Origin: Hominiventricola aquisgranensis
GTDB lineage: Bacteria; Bacillota; Clostridia; Lachnospirales; Lachnospiraceae
Direction: 5' to 3'
Length of the DNA: 64,000 bases
Assembly (NCBI RefSeq): GCF_040096225.1
Contig: NZ_JBBMFC010000003.1
Location: forward strand, 62,001-126,000
Position 1 is the first letter of the stretch. Every line of letters starts with the position of its first letter. The translations under genes and the position numbers were made by a program. Shown here piece by piece: positions 1 to 8,404 of the stretch. The notes under the pieces are model-generated. The model made no database searches and was not told the origin of the DNA. It was given only the letters and a program-made list of their open reading frames with translations.

Positions 1-1
1 T

Positions 2-448
2 ATCGCTATGAGCTATGGTTATGTATATGTAGCACAGATCTCCATGGGTGCTGACTTCAATCAGTGCGTAAAAGCAATCGCAGAGGCAGAGGCATATCCG
101 GGACCGTCCCTGATCATCGCTTACGCTCCGTGTATCAACCATGGTATCAAGAAAGGTATGAGCAAAGCTCAGACCGAGGAGCAGCTGGCTGTTGAGGCTG
201 GTTACTGGCATTGCTTCCGTTTCAACCCGGCTCTGGCAGCAGAGGGCAAGGATGCATTTGCACTGGATTCCAAGACTCCGACTGGCGATTTCCAGGCATT
301 CCTGGATGGCGAGGTTCGTTACAACTCTCTGAAGAGAGCAAATCCGCAGAGAGCAGAAGAACTGTTTACCAGATCCGAGAGCGAGTACAAGGCAAGATAT
401 GCTTACCTGAACAAACTCAAAACTCTGTACGGCGGAGACGCAGAATAA
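2..448 (+). CDS. nifJ: Pyruvate:ferredoxin (flavodoxin) oxidoreductase, C-terminal end (partial)
   Basis: This is the last ~148 codons of a gene entering from the left; the frame is open from base 2, so the ATG at 8 is internal. The residues match the C-terminal TPP-binding domain and tail of pyruvate:ferredoxin oxidoreductase: the run SYGYVYVAQISMGAD, then PSLIIAYAPCINHGI, and a lysine/arginine/tyrosine-rich tail. The enzyme oxidatively decarboxylates pyruvate to acetyl-CoA with ferredoxin as acceptor, the central pyruvate step of anaerobic fermenters. A strong terminator follows directly, so nifJ is probably monocistronic or last in its unit. The identity is firm; everything upstream lies outside the window. 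Confidence 0.93.
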   Translation: MAMSYGYVYVAQISMGADFNQCVKAIAEAEAYPGPSLIIAYAPCINHGIKKGMSKAQTEEQLAVEAGYWHCFRFNPALAAEGKDAFALDSKTPTGDFQAFLDGEVRYNSLKRANPQRAEELFTRSESEYKARYAYLNKLKTLYGGDAE

Positions 449-460
449 TCTGTATTAACA

Positions 461-497
461 AGAAGGATATGCTTTCGGGCATATCCTTCTTTTTTTC
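461..497 (+). terminator. Rho-independent terminator of nifJ
   Basis: A perfect 12-bp stem (461-472 with 479-490), a 6-nt loop and a T7 tract (490-496) lie 13 bases past the nifJ stop. Confidence 0.92.
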
Positions 498-564
498 TTG
501 CATAAAAAGAAAGATATGGGTATGATATCTGGTAGATAGAATTTCTTTTTTGGAGGACGAAACG

Positions 565-1488
565 ATGACAAAACCAACTTTGGTAATTATGGCAGCTGGA
601 ATGGGAAGCCGCTACGGTGGATTAAAACAGATTGATCCCATTGATCCACAGGGACATATTATTATGGATTATTCCATCTATGATGCAGTACAGGCCGGAT
701 TTGGAAAAGTAATATTTATCATTAAAAAAGAAAACGAAGCAGATTTTCGCGAGAGCATCGGCAATCGCATGGAGAAACGTATTCCGGTGGAGTATGTATT
801 TCAGGATCTTCACAACATTCCGGAAGGTTATGAAGTGCCGGAAGGACGTGTAAAACCATGGGGAACCGGCCATGCCGTATTGTCCTGTCTGCCGGTGGTG
901 GATGGACCGTTTGCTGTGATCAATGCAGATGATTATTATGGACAGGAGGCATTCCGTCTGATCCATGATTTTCTGGTAAATACCAAAGATGGAGAGAAAT
1001 ATCAGTATGCCATGGTAGGTTATCTTTTGAAAAATACACTGACCGAGAATGGTCACGTGGCCCGTGGTGTCTGCGAGACAGATGAGAATCACAAGCTCAC
1101 TGCAATCACAGAGAGAACCAGAATTGAGCGTCGTGCAGAAGGACCGGCTTATACAGAGGATGATGGTGCTACCTGGCACAGCCTTCCGGAAGACGCACCG
1201 GTATCCATGAATCTGTGGGGATTCTCTGCAAGTATTTTAAAAGAACTGAAAGAGCGTTTCCCAGTATTTCTCGATGAGAATCTAAAGAAAAATCCGCTGA
1301 AATGCGAATATTTCCTTCCATTTGTGGTAGATGAACTGATCCGAGAAGGAAAGGCAGAAGTAACTGTATTGAAATCCCATGACCGCTGGCACGGAGTTAC
1401 CTATAAGGAAGATAAACCGGTCGTTATGAAAGCAATGCAGGATCTGAAAGATGCAGGAAAATATCCGCAGAATTTGTGGGAGGAGTAG
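565..1488 (+). CDS. Nucleotidyltransferase family protein (NTP_transferase domain)
   Basis: The protein has 307 residues. I chose the ATG at 565 because GGAGG at 552-556 sits 8 bases upstream; a TTG at 550 would overlap that site. The N-terminus carries the nucleotide-binding signature of sugar-phosphate nucleotidyltransferases (LVIMAAGMGSRYGGLKQ, with G-x-G-x-R and a following Lys), and NADDYYG supplies the metal-binding Asp pair. The family transfers NMP to sugar phosphates or similar substrates; the exact substrate cannot be read here. The C-terminal part (residues ~205-300) does not resemble the left-handed beta-helix of GlmU. It ends 3 bases before the choloylglycine hydrolase gene, so the two are probably co-transcribed. 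Confidence 0.8.
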   Translation: MTKPTLVIMAAGMGSRYGGLKQIDPIDPQGHIIMDYSIYDAVQAGFGKVIFIIKKENEADFRESIGNRMEKRIPVEYVFQDLHNIPEGYEVPEGRVKPWGTGHAVLSCLPVVDGPFAVINADDYYGQEAFRLIHDFLVNTKDGEKYQYAMVGYLLKNTLTENGHVARGVCETDENHKLTAITERTRIERRAEGPAYTEDDGATWHSLPEDAPVSMNLWGFSASILKELKERFPVFLDENLKKNPLKCEYFLPFVVDELIREGKAEVTVLKSHDRWHGVTYKEDKPVVMKAMQDLKDAGKYPQNLWEE

Positions 1489-1491
1489 AAT

Positions 1492-2466
1492 ATGTGTACA
1501 GCAGCAACTTATCAGACAAAAGATTTTTATATGGGACGTACATTGGATTATGAATTCTCTTATGGAGAACAGATAGCGATCATTCCACGTAATTATCCGA
1601 TCAAGTTTCATTATGCAGGTACTATGGAGCATCATTATGCCTGCATTGGTATGGCACATGTAGCAAATGGATATCCATTGTATTATGATGCAGCAAATGA
1701 AAAAGGACTTGGTATGGCAGGCCTCAATTTTGTCGGTAATGCTGCATATGCTGACGTAGATAATGAAAAAGAAAATGTAGCACAGTATGAGTTTATTCCC
1801 TGGATACTGACACAATGTGCAACTGTGGAAGATGCAAAGAAAAAACTGAAGGAAATGAATCTGACAGGGATTCCGTTCAGTGCACAGCTGCCGACGGCAC
1901 AGCTTCACTGGATCATTGCAGATAAAGATGGCTGCATTGTGGTAGAGTCCATGGCAGACGGGCTTCATGTATATGATAACCCGGCAGGGGTTCTGACAAA
2001 TAATCCGCCATTTCCGCAGCAGATGTTTTTGATGAATCAATATATGAATTTATCACCGAAGCAGCCGGAAAATCTGTTTTCTGATAAACTTCCGCTTACC
2101 ACTTACAGCAGAGGAATGGGTGCGCTGGGACTGCCTGGAGATCTGTCATCCACTTCCCGTTTTGCCAGAGTGGCATTTACCAGACTTAATTCCCGGTCTG
2201 AAGATACAGAAAAAGCAAGTGTCAGCCAGTTTTTTCATATCTTAGGGTCTGTAGACCAGCAGAGAGGATGCTGTGAGGTGGCAGAAGGTAAGTATGAGAT
2301 CACCATCTATACTTCCTGCTGTAATACAACCAAAGGTATCTATTATTATACAACTTATGAGAATCCGCAGATCACAGCTGTGAATATGCATGCAACAGAT
2401 CTTAACGGAACAGAAGTTGTCAGCTATCCGATGTTACAGGATACAGAGATCCGCTATCAGAATTAA
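1492..2466 (+). CDS. Choloylglycine hydrolase family protein, probable bile salt hydrolase
   Basis: This 324-residue Ntn-hydrolase lacks a signal peptide. Cys2 becomes the N-terminal nucleophile once Met1 is removed. The other hallmark residues are present: Arg16 and Asp19 in GRTLDY, Asn80 in GLNF, the NNP motif at 170-172, and Arg223 in SSTSRFARVAF. These match the catalytic set of Gram-positive bile salt hydrolases (Cys2, Arg18, Asp21, Asn82, Asn175, Arg228 in the clostridial enzyme). The reaction is hydrolysis of the amide between bile acid and glycine or taurine. Penicillin V acylases share the fold, so substrate is inferred from family and probable gut origin. The start is fixed by the need for Cys at position 2. 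Confidence 0.85.
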   Translation: MCTAATYQTKDFYMGRTLDYEFSYGEQIAIIPRNYPIKFHYAGTMEHHYACIGMAHVANGYPLYYDAANEKGLGMAGLNFVGNAAYADVDNEKENVAQYEFIPWILTQCATVEDAKKKLKEMNLTGIPFSAQLPTAQLHWIIADKDGCIVVESMADGLHVYDNPAGVLTNNPPFPQQMFLMNQYMNLSPKQPENLFSDKLPLTTYSRGMGALGLPGDLSSTSRFARVAFTRLNSRSEDTEKASVSQFFHILGSVDQQRGCCEVAEGKYEITIYTSCCNTTKGIYYYTTYENPQITAVNMHATDLNGTEVVSYPMLQDTEIRYQN

Positions 2467-2562
2467 GAAAAACTTTAACTTTCTTTCCTGCGGATTGTGG
2501 TAAAATATCCATATTCAAGGATAAAAGCGGAGATGTAAAGCATATCCGCAGGAGGAAGTAAG

Positions 2563-3363
2563 ATGAAAAAGAAAGTAATTATGCTTAGTATGCTGGCAAT
2601 CACAGCAGCGATGCTGACAGCGTGCTCAGACAAAAATGATGCAGCAGATGTGCCGGAAGTTTCACAGGCAGAAAAAAGTATAGAAAATACGGATACAGAT
2701 TCATCTGCAGAAGCAGCGGAGGAATCCACAGAGAATGTCGAAAAAGATTCGGAGGTCAAGGGTTCAGACTATGTGATGCCCGAAGAGTACCAGAATGTTC
2801 TGGATAAATACAAGACGATGATTACAGAAAAATGGGATGTGAGTAAAGCATTTGATGAAGGAATGTCTTCTATGGTGTCAGAGTTTTGTAATATGGATGC
2901 ACAGGATCAGATCGGTTATACTCTGTATGATCTGGATGCAGATGGACAGCCGGAGCTGTTGATTGGTGAAATGGATACAGAATTACCGGCAAACAGGATT
3001 ATTTTTGATGCGTATACTTTGAAGGATGGAAATGCTGTTCAGATATTTGAAAGTGAATCCAGAAACCGTTATTATCTTGTGGAAGATGAAGCAGGAGCGA
3101 TCCTGATCGCAAATGAGGGATACAATGGTGCGGCGAGCTCCGGATGGTTATATTACACAGTGTCAGGGGATCGGCTTACAGTTCAGCAGGCAATCATGTA
3201 TGATGCAGCAGCAGATGAAGAAAATCCATGGTTTATGGCATATGATGATGACTGGGATACTTCTAATGATGAGCCAGTGGATGAAGATATGGCACAGTCT
3301 GTAATCAATTCTTATACGGACAATTATGCAAAGCTTGATTGGACAATACTTGTACAGGAATAA
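2563..3363 (+). CDS. Putative lipoprotein, unknown function
   Basis: The protein has 266 residues. The N-terminus is a type II signal peptide with lipobox LTAC (Cys21), followed by a Glu/Asp/Ser-rich tether to about residue 60, so it is predicted to be anchored on the outer face of the membrane. The remainder contains a Ca-binding-like loop (DLDADGQPELLIGE, near 125) of the kind seen in VCBS/FG-GAP or EF-hand-like proteins. GGAGGAAG at 2551-2558 gives the start. A second lipoprotein follows 32 bases later, with a similar signal and acidic linker but a different body. I do not recognise the family. Confidence 0.8.
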   Translation: MKKKVIMLSMLAITAAMLTACSDKNDAADVPEVSQAEKSIENTDTDSSAEAAEESTENVEKDSEVKGSDYVMPEEYQNVLDKYKTMITEKWDVSKAFDEGMSSMVSEFCNMDAQDQIGYTLYDLDADGQPELLIGEMDTELPANRIIFDAYTLKDGNAVQIFESESRNRYYLVEDEAGAILIANEGYNGAASSGWLYYTVSGDRLTVQQAIMYDAAADEENPWFMAYDDDWDTSNDEPVDEDMAQSVINSYTDNYAKLDWTILVQE

Positions 3364-3395
3364 CATATAATATGAACAAAGAAGGATAGATGACA

Positions 3396-4304
3396 ATGAA
3401 GAAGAAATATTTAGCTGTATTTATGATGGCAACAGCATTGACATTAACGGCATGTGGAGCAAAAGATACAGCAGAAGATTCTCAGCAGGCAGAAGAACAG
3501 GTGACAGATACTGCAGATGAAACCACAGCAGAGGCTTCACAGGATACAGAAGATACAGAGAATGGTGAAACTGCAGAGAACAATGAGAATATGATCACGG
3601 AGCTGACGGCTAATACTGCAGCGGAAATCTCAGGCAAAGAATTTACGTTGAAGACGGAACGGGCATATTCGGATGACGATGAGATTATTGCAGTTACAGC
3701 TGTGTATGGAGATCAGGAACTGAAACTGGATGAAAGTCTCTATGTGAATGGGGTCTATGAGGTATCTCTGGATGGTCAGGAATATGTGATGACAGAGACC
3801 ACTACCTTTGATGACTATGGAATGATTTATCTTGTGAAGCTGGATGAGAGTGGAGTGACACTGGTATCCACACAGGACGGACATCTGCGTGAGGTTCCAG
3901 CAGATCCGACCGAAGGATTTGAAATTGAATCCAAGGTAGATGTGCTTGGAACCTATGGTGGAATAAGAACCTATTTCATACAGGATGACAAACTGACTGC
4001 CAATGATACTATCTATGAATTTGCAGGAGATCCATCAGGAGAGCTTCCGAAGCTGACAGTCAAGGGATCGATCCGATGCAGACTGGAAGGCGGCAATACG
4101 ACTCTGGAAGCAGGTGATGTGATCATTCCGCAGGCATATTCACCGGATGATGGTACTTTCTATTTTGAACTGCCGGATGGAACTGCAGGAAATCTTCTAG
4201 TTGATTTGTCTCCCGATGGATCAGAAGGTCAGATGACGTATTCCGGTACTATCGGTGGCGTGGATGAGAATGAGTTGTTCGAAAACCTTCCTTATGCGGG
4301 CTAA
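3396..4304 (+). CDS. Putative lipoprotein, unknown function
   Basis: The protein has 302 residues. The start at 3396 is preferred over the ATG at 3390 because GAAGGA (3381-3386) is 9 bases upstream. The signal peptide has lipobox LTAC followed by Gly. A long Glu/Thr/Ala/Asp-rich, probably disordered linker runs to about residue 65. The rest is a beta-rich globular region with no motif I recognise. It is probably co-transcribed with the preceding lipoprotein and ends about 50 bases before the thiamine riboswitch region. Exposure on the membrane surface is inferred from the lipobox. Confidence 0.8.
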   Translation: MKKKYLAVFMMATALTLTACGAKDTAEDSQQAEEQVTDTADETTAEASQDTEDTENGETAENNENMITELTANTAAEISGKEFTLKTERAYSDDDEIIAVTAVYGDQELKLDESLYVNGVYEVSLDGQEYVMTETTTFDDYGMIYLVKLDESGVTLVSTQDGHLREVPADPTEGFEIESKVDVLGTYGGIRTYFIQDDKLTANDTIYEFAGDPSGELPKLTVKGSIRCRLEGGNTTLEAGDVIIPQAYSPDDGTFYFELPDGTAGNLLVDLSPDGSEGQMTYSGTIGGVDENELFENLPYAG

Positions 4305-4354
4305 AAAACACTTGCAATAGAAGAAATGCAGCGTTACAATAGGTAGGACAATTG

Positions 4355-4443
4355 AAGGCAGGGGAGCTTGTATGACAGGCTGAGAGGAAGGTAGACCTTC
4401 GACCCTTTAACCTGATGCGGATAATGCCGACGTAGGAAGTGGA
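4355..4443 (+). promoter_or_regulatory. TPP riboswitch (THI element)
   Basis: The conserved THI-box blocks occur in order: GGGGAGC (4361-4367), the GGCTGAGAGGA segment (4378-4388), the variable hairpin around AGACCTTCGACC, the ACCTGATGCGG block (4410-4420), ATAATGCCGACGTAGG, and the closing GGAAG. This is the thiamine-pyrophosphate aptamer. It precedes thiW-thiM-thiE, exactly the expected regulon, and is followed by a terminator hairpin, so control is by premature termination. Confidence 0.96.
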
Positions 4444-4454
4444 TATGATTTTTT

Positions 4455-4484
4455 GAGGCACCGCATTGAGTGGTGCCTCTTTTG
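4455..4484 (+). terminator. Attenuator of the thiamine operon
   Basis: An 8-bp stem (4455-4462 with 4472-4479) is followed by four T residues. It lies just after the TPP aptamer and before the thiW ribosome binding site, as expected for the riboswitch expression platform. Confidence 0.8.
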
Positions 4485-4531
4485 GGCAAAGAATACAGTA
4501 TTTTCTCTGTACAACAAAGGAGTGTAGGAAC

Positions 4532-5029
4532 ATGAAAAAAATTACAACGAAAAAAATGGCATTAACTGCTATGCTTGCGTGCCTTGCATTTGTGCTGAAC
4601 ACATTTGTATATTTTCCGGCTATGGCACCTTTTCAGCATTTTGTTGATGTGCTGGCAGCTGTTCTGGTAGGTCCCTGGTATGGATTTGCGGCATCCTTGC
4701 TTTGTGGAATCATGCGGATGATGTCCGGCAGAACCATTCAGGCGGTAACCGGGGCAATCTTTGGACCTGTTCTTGGTGGATTGATTTATCGGAAAACAAA
4801 AAATATCTATCTGGTATTTGTTGGTGAAGTGTTTGGAACCGGAGTGATCGGTGCCTGTGCTTCTTATCCGCTGATGAAGATGTTCTATGGACTGGATGCT
4901 CAGTCTCCGTTTTACTATATTCCGTTCTATACACCGTCAGCTATTGTGGGAGCAGCCATGGGTGTGGTTGTAGTTCTGATCCTGAAGAAGACAGGGGTGC
5001 TGAACCGCATGCAGAATGAACTTTCATAG
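4532..5029 (+). CDS. thiW: ECF transporter S component, thiazole/thiamine-precursor uptake (ThiW)
   Basis: This 165-residue hydrophobic protein starts at the ATG after AAAGGAGTG (4517-4525). The N-terminal segment KKMALTAMLACLAFVLN and the PFQHFVDVLAAVLVGPWYG block are typical of the ThiW S-component family. About five membrane segments can be seen. ThiW is the substrate-capturing subunit of an energy-coupling-factor transporter; from gene context it is thought to import the thiazole precursor hydroxyethylthiazole. Riboswitch control and the ThiM kinase gene next door support that role. The shared ECF energising module is not in this window. Confidence 0.88.
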   Translation: MKKITTKKMALTAMLACLAFVLNTFVYFPAMAPFQHFVDVLAAVLVGPWYGFAASLLCGIMRMMSGRTIQAVTGAIFGPVLGGLIYRKTKNIYLVFVGEVFGTGVIGACASYPLMKMFYGLDAQSPFYYIPFYTPSAIVGAAMGVVVVLILKKTGVLNRMQNELS

Positions 5030-5040
5030 GAGGAAGACAA

Positions 5041-5865
5041 ATGACCAAATTTGCAGAGGTACTGCGTAAGGTTCATGAAATGGAACCGCGTGTGCAGTGC
5101 ATCACTAACTTTGTGACAGTCAATGACTGCGCAAATATCATCCTGGCGGCGGGCGGAACTCCGTCCATGGCAGATCATATTGATGAAGTGGCAGAAGCAT
5201 TGTCCTGCGTACAGGCGCTGGTATGTAACATGGGAGCCATCGCATTGACGGATTCTATGATCGTCGGTGGAAAAGAGGCAAACCGACGGAAGATTCCGGT
5301 GGTGCTGGATCCGGTAGCAGTAGGTGGCACACAGCTTCGTAGAGATGCAGCAAAGAGGCTGTTGGAGGAAGTTCATTTTACTGCGATCCGGGGAAATGCA
5401 TCAGAGATCCGCTACTTGGCCGGTCAGCAGACCACAGGTGCTGGCGTAGATGTAAGTGATCTGGATGCCATCACAGAAGAAAATCTTCCAGAAGCTCAGG
5501 AGATGATCAAGAATCTTGCAAAAAGTCTTGGAACAGTGATCGCAGTTTCCGGAGTGATCGACCTGGTATCCGACGGGGAACGAACCATGGTTTTGAGAAA
5601 TGGATGCGCGACCATGTCACGGATCACAGGAAGTGGGTGTATGCTGACTTCCATGATCGGTGCATTTGTGGGAGCGGCTGCAGAGGATCCATTTACAGCA
5701 ACCTGTGCGGCTATGGCGGCTATGGGAATTGCCGGAGAGATCGCGGAGAAAAAGAGAATAAAAAATGGCACGGGAAATGCTACTTTCCGTACAGATTTGA
5801 TCGATGCGGTCTTTAATCTGACGGAAGAGGAACTTACGAAAGGGGCACGTTATGAAATTTTCTAA
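5041..5865 (+). CDS. thiM: Hydroxyethylthiazole kinase
   Basis: The protein has 274 residues, a full-length ThiM. It phosphorylates 4-methyl-5-(2-hydroxyethyl)thiazole with ATP in the cytoplasm. Supporting motifs are the N-terminal substrate region (CITNFVTVNDCANIILAAGG, then PSMADH), the central RGNASEI segment and the C-terminal ITGSGCMLTSMIGAF block that holds the conserved catalytic-region Cys and the anion hole. GGAGG (5029-5033) precedes the ATG. It overlaps thiE by 14 bases, which implies translational coupling. Uptake by ThiW followed by ThiM phosphorylation makes a thiazole salvage route. Confidence 0.95.
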   Translation: MTKFAEVLRKVHEMEPRVQCITNFVTVNDCANIILAAGGTPSMADHIDEVAEALSCVQALVCNMGAIALTDSMIVGGKEANRRKIPVVLDPVAVGGTQLRRDAAKRLLEEVHFTAIRGNASEIRYLAGQQTTGAGVDVSDLDAITEENLPEAQEMIKNLAKSLGTVIAVSGVIDLVSDGERTMVLRNGCATMSRITGSGCMLTSMIGAFVGAAAEDPFTATCAAMAAMGIAGEIAEKKRIKNGTGNATFRTDLIDAVFNLTEEELTKGARYEIF

Positions 5866-6511
5866 AGAAGAGATACAGAATTCCATGTTGCTGTATGCAG
5901 TCACTGACCGTATGTGGCTGAAGGATGGAGAAGGACTGACAGATGTATGCAGAAAAGTACTGGAGAATGGTGCGACGTTTCTGCAGATCCGTGAAAAAGA
6001 TCTGGATGAAAATACCTTCGAACAGGAGGCAGAGGCACTGAAAGAGCTGTGTGCCTCTTACAGAGTACCTTATGTAGTCAATGACAGTGTAGAGATCGCC
6101 ATGGACATTGATGCAGATGGTGTTCATGTAGGACAATCTGATATCAAAGGACGCGACATCCGTGCGATGATCGGACCGGATAAGATTCTGGGAATCTCCG
6201 CAGGAACAGTAGAAGAAGCACAGGCAGCAGAAAAAGCCGGTGCAGACTATATTGGAGTTGGTGCGGTATTTGGCACAAGCACCAAGAAAAACGCCAGAAA
6301 TCTGTCGCTGGAGAAGTTGCAGGAGATCAGCAGTTCTGTAAGCATTCCGGTGGTAGCCATTGGAGGAATCAATGCATCCAATCTGATGGAGCTTGCAGGC
6401 AGCGGTGTAGACGGTGTAGCGGTGGTATCTGCCATCTTTGCAGCCAAGGATCCAGGTCAGGCGACCAGAGAGCTGAAAGTGCTGGCACAGAAAATGGTGG
6501 AATATGAATAA
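5852..6511 (+). CDS. thiE: Thiamine-phosphate synthase
   Basis: The protein has 219 residues, a normal ThiE length. It is a TIM-barrel enzyme that joins HMP pyrophosphate to thiazole phosphate to give thiamine monophosphate. The family motifs are all visible: FLQIREKDLDE (diphosphate-binding Lys), VVNDSVEIA, DGVHVGQSD, GVGAVFGTSTKKNA, and VAIGGI with a downstream glycine-rich turn. The start lies inside the end of thiM, and its stop lies inside the next gene. ThiD, which would supply HMP pyrophosphate, is not encoded in this window. Confidence 0.95.
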   Translation: MKFSKEEIQNSMLLYAVTDRMWLKDGEGLTDVCRKVLENGATFLQIREKDLDENTFEQEAEALKELCASYRVPYVVNDSVEIAMDIDADGVHVGQSDIKGRDIRAMIGPDKILGISAGTVEEAQAAEKAGADYIGVGAVFGTSTKKNARNLSLEKLQEISSSVSIPVVAIGGINASNLMELAGSGVDGVAVVSAIFAAKDPGQATRELKVLAQKMVEYE

Positions 6512-7193
6512 AAAATACGCAATCTTTGACATGGATGGAACCCTGGTGGATTCTATGGGATACTGGAAACGTCTGGCAGGAGAATATCTGGAGACTCATG
6601 GGGTCCTGAATCCACCAAAGGATATTCTGGAGAAGATCAAGCCCATGACTATGACGGAATCAGCAGCTTTGTTTATCCATGAATTTGGACTTCAGGGAAC
6701 GCCGGAGCAGGTGGCAGATGATATGAATGCCATGATGGATGAACATTATCGCAGTGACATCCCATTGAAGGCAGGCGTAAAGGAGTATCTGACCCGGCTG
6801 AGAGACAGAGGCGTGCGTATGTGTGTGGCATCCGCTACTGCAGAACTGCTGATGGAAGCATGCCTGTCTCGTCTGGGTGTCAGGGAGGATTTTGAATTCC
6901 TGTTGTCCTGTGAGACCGTAGGAGCAGGAAAACGTCAGCCAGATGTGTATCTGGAATCCATCAGGCGCATGGGCGCGGAACCGTCAGAGACAGCAGTTTA
7001 TGAGGATGCTCTTTATGCAGCGCAGACGGCAAAAGAGGCTGGATTCTATGTGGTTGGTGTCTATGACGGCAGTGTGACTTATTGCCATGAGCCGGATGAT
7101 CAGGAAGAACGTGATCGCATGTGGAACGAGTGCTGGGAACAGTTGAAACAGTTGACTGACGAGTCCATCCTGGACTGGAAAACAGCAGAATAA
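6504..7193 (+). CDS. HAD-superfamily phosphatase, candidate thiamine-monophosphate phosphatase
   Basis: The protein has 229 residues. HAD motif I is FDMDGTLVDS (nucleophile Asp and acid/base Asp), motif II is in CVASATAE, and motifs III and IV follow as GAGKRQPDVYLES and YEDALYAA. A helical cap sits between motifs I and II, as in subfamily IA. It overlaps thiE by 8 bases and is the last gene before the operon terminator, so it belongs to the riboswitch-controlled unit. The product of thiE is thiamine monophosphate, and no thiL is present, so dephosphorylation to thiamine for a pyrophosphokinase route is a reasonable inference. The sequence alone does not show the substrate. Confidence 0.82.
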   Translation: MNKKYAIFDMDGTLVDSMGYWKRLAGEYLETHGVLNPPKDILEKIKPMTMTESAALFIHEFGLQGTPEQVADDMNAMMDEHYRSDIPLKAGVKEYLTRLRDRGVRMCVASATAELLMEACLSRLGVREDFEFLLSCETVGAGKRQPDVYLESIRRMGAEPSETAVYEDALYAAQTAKEAGFYVVGVYDGSVTYCHEPDDQEERDRMWNECWEQLKQLTDESILDWKTAE

Positions 7194-7202
7194 AGAGTTG
7201 AA

Positions 7203-7238
7203 AATGGTTCCGGGGATTACCTCCGGAACCATTCTTTC
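7203..7238. terminator. Bidirectional terminator between the thi and bio operons
   Basis: An 11-bp perfect stem (7203-7213 with 7223-7233) is followed by T-rich sequence on the plus strand and by TTTT on the minus strand. It overlaps the end of bioA and can stop both convergent operons. Confidence 0.82.
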
Positions 7239-8404
7239 ATAACGTCATAGATCTGAATCAATTCTTCTTCTTTGATAATGTAAGGCATCATAGTGTACAT
7301 GCAGGTCAGGAATGGACGGCTGAAGACGCCTCGTTCGTAAGCAAACTGCTGGAATCCTTCCAGTGTTGCCGGATCGTAGACATCCACACAGGTGCATCCG
7401 CCCATGATGCGGACCTCACGGATTCTCGGATCGGTAAAACCATCCATTTCCCGATGGGAAATCTCGGTGATCCGATGGATCTTGCTCATATAATCTTCCC
7501 GTTCAAAAATCTCAATTCCTTTTAAGGCAACGGCGCAGGCCAGTGGATTTCCCATAAAGGTTGGACCGTGCATCAGTGCTTTCCGGTCATCGTTACTGTA
7601 AAAGGCATCAAAGACTTTCTGACTGGCAACGGTTACAGCATGACCAAGGTAGCCGCCGGTCAGGGCTTTCCCCAGAACCAGAATATCCGGCAGAACTTCG
7701 TCTGCAACAAATCGATAACCAGTTCTTCCAAATCCAGTGGCAACCTCATCAAAGATCAGAAGTACATCGTATTCGCTGCATAATTCACGGGCACGCTTGA
7801 GAAAAGAAATATCATACATCCGCATGCCACCGGCACCCTGCAGCAGTGGCTCTACGATAAAGCAGTTCAGCTGATCGTGATAGTTTGCAAAGGCCTCTTC
7901 CAGTGCAGGAATCTCAGTTGGAATATGGATCACACCTTCTTTTTTATCAAATGCGAAATGATAATCTTCATCATCCCCTACTTCCATAGCTTTGAAGGTA
8001 TCTCCGTGGTAGGCATGTTCCAAAGCTAATACCAGCGGACGTTTTCTGCCCTGGTTAGTGTTGTACTGAAGCGCCATTTTCAGGGAGACTTCCACAGCTA
8101 CACTGCCGGAGTCGGAGTAAAAACAGTAGTTTAAGTCACCCGGCAGAAAGCTTTCCAGCTTTTGGGTCAGCTTCTGTACCGGCTCATGGGTCAGGCCACC
8201 AAGCATCACATGGCAGAAATGATCTGCCTGTTCCTTGATGGCAGCAGTCAGTTCCGGATGTTTGTATCCGTGGATCATGCACCACCAGGAGGAGACAGAA
8301 TCAATCAGCTTCTGATCCTCAGTATAGAGATAGACTCCATCAGCATCAACAATTTTATAAGGAGCCTTCATGGTTTTCATTTGTTCGTAAGGATACCAGA
8401 TCAT
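7217..8404 (-). CDS. bioA: Adenosylmethionine-8-amino-7-oxononanoate aminotransferase
   Basis: The protein has 395 residues and is a class III PLP aminotransferase. It opens with IWYPYEQM and continues to SVSSWWCMIHGYKHP, a stretch characteristic of BioA rather than of ornithine or GABA aminotransferases. The PLP-binding Lys is in LVLGKALTGGYLGHAVT, and the DEVATGFGRTG motif precedes it. It converts KAPA to DAPA with S-adenosylmethionine as amino donor. Its ATG overlaps the bioD stop by 4 bases (ATGA), so it is the last, translationally coupled gene of bioY-bioB-bioD-bioA. BioA is somewhat shorter than the ~430 residues common elsewhere. Confidence 0.93.
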   Translation of the reverse strand: MIWYPYEQMKTMKAPYKIVDADGVYLYTEDQKLIDSVSSWWCMIHGYKHPELTAAIKEQADHFCHVMLGGLTHEPVQKLTQKLESFLPGDLNYCFYSDSGSVAVEVSLKMALQYNTNQGRKRPLVLALEHAYHGDTFKAMEVGDDEDYHFAFDKKEGVIHIPTEIPALEEAFANYHDQLNCFIVEPLLQGAGGMRMYDISFLKRARELCSEYDVLLIFDEVATGFGRTGYRFVADEVLPDILVLGKALTGGYLGHAVTVASQKVFDAFYSNDDRKALMHGPTFMGNPLACAVALKGIEIFEREDYMSKIHRITEISHREMDGFTDPRIREVRIMGGCTCVDVYDPATLEGFQQFAYERGVFSRPFLTCMYTMMPYIIKEEELIQIYDVMKEWFRR

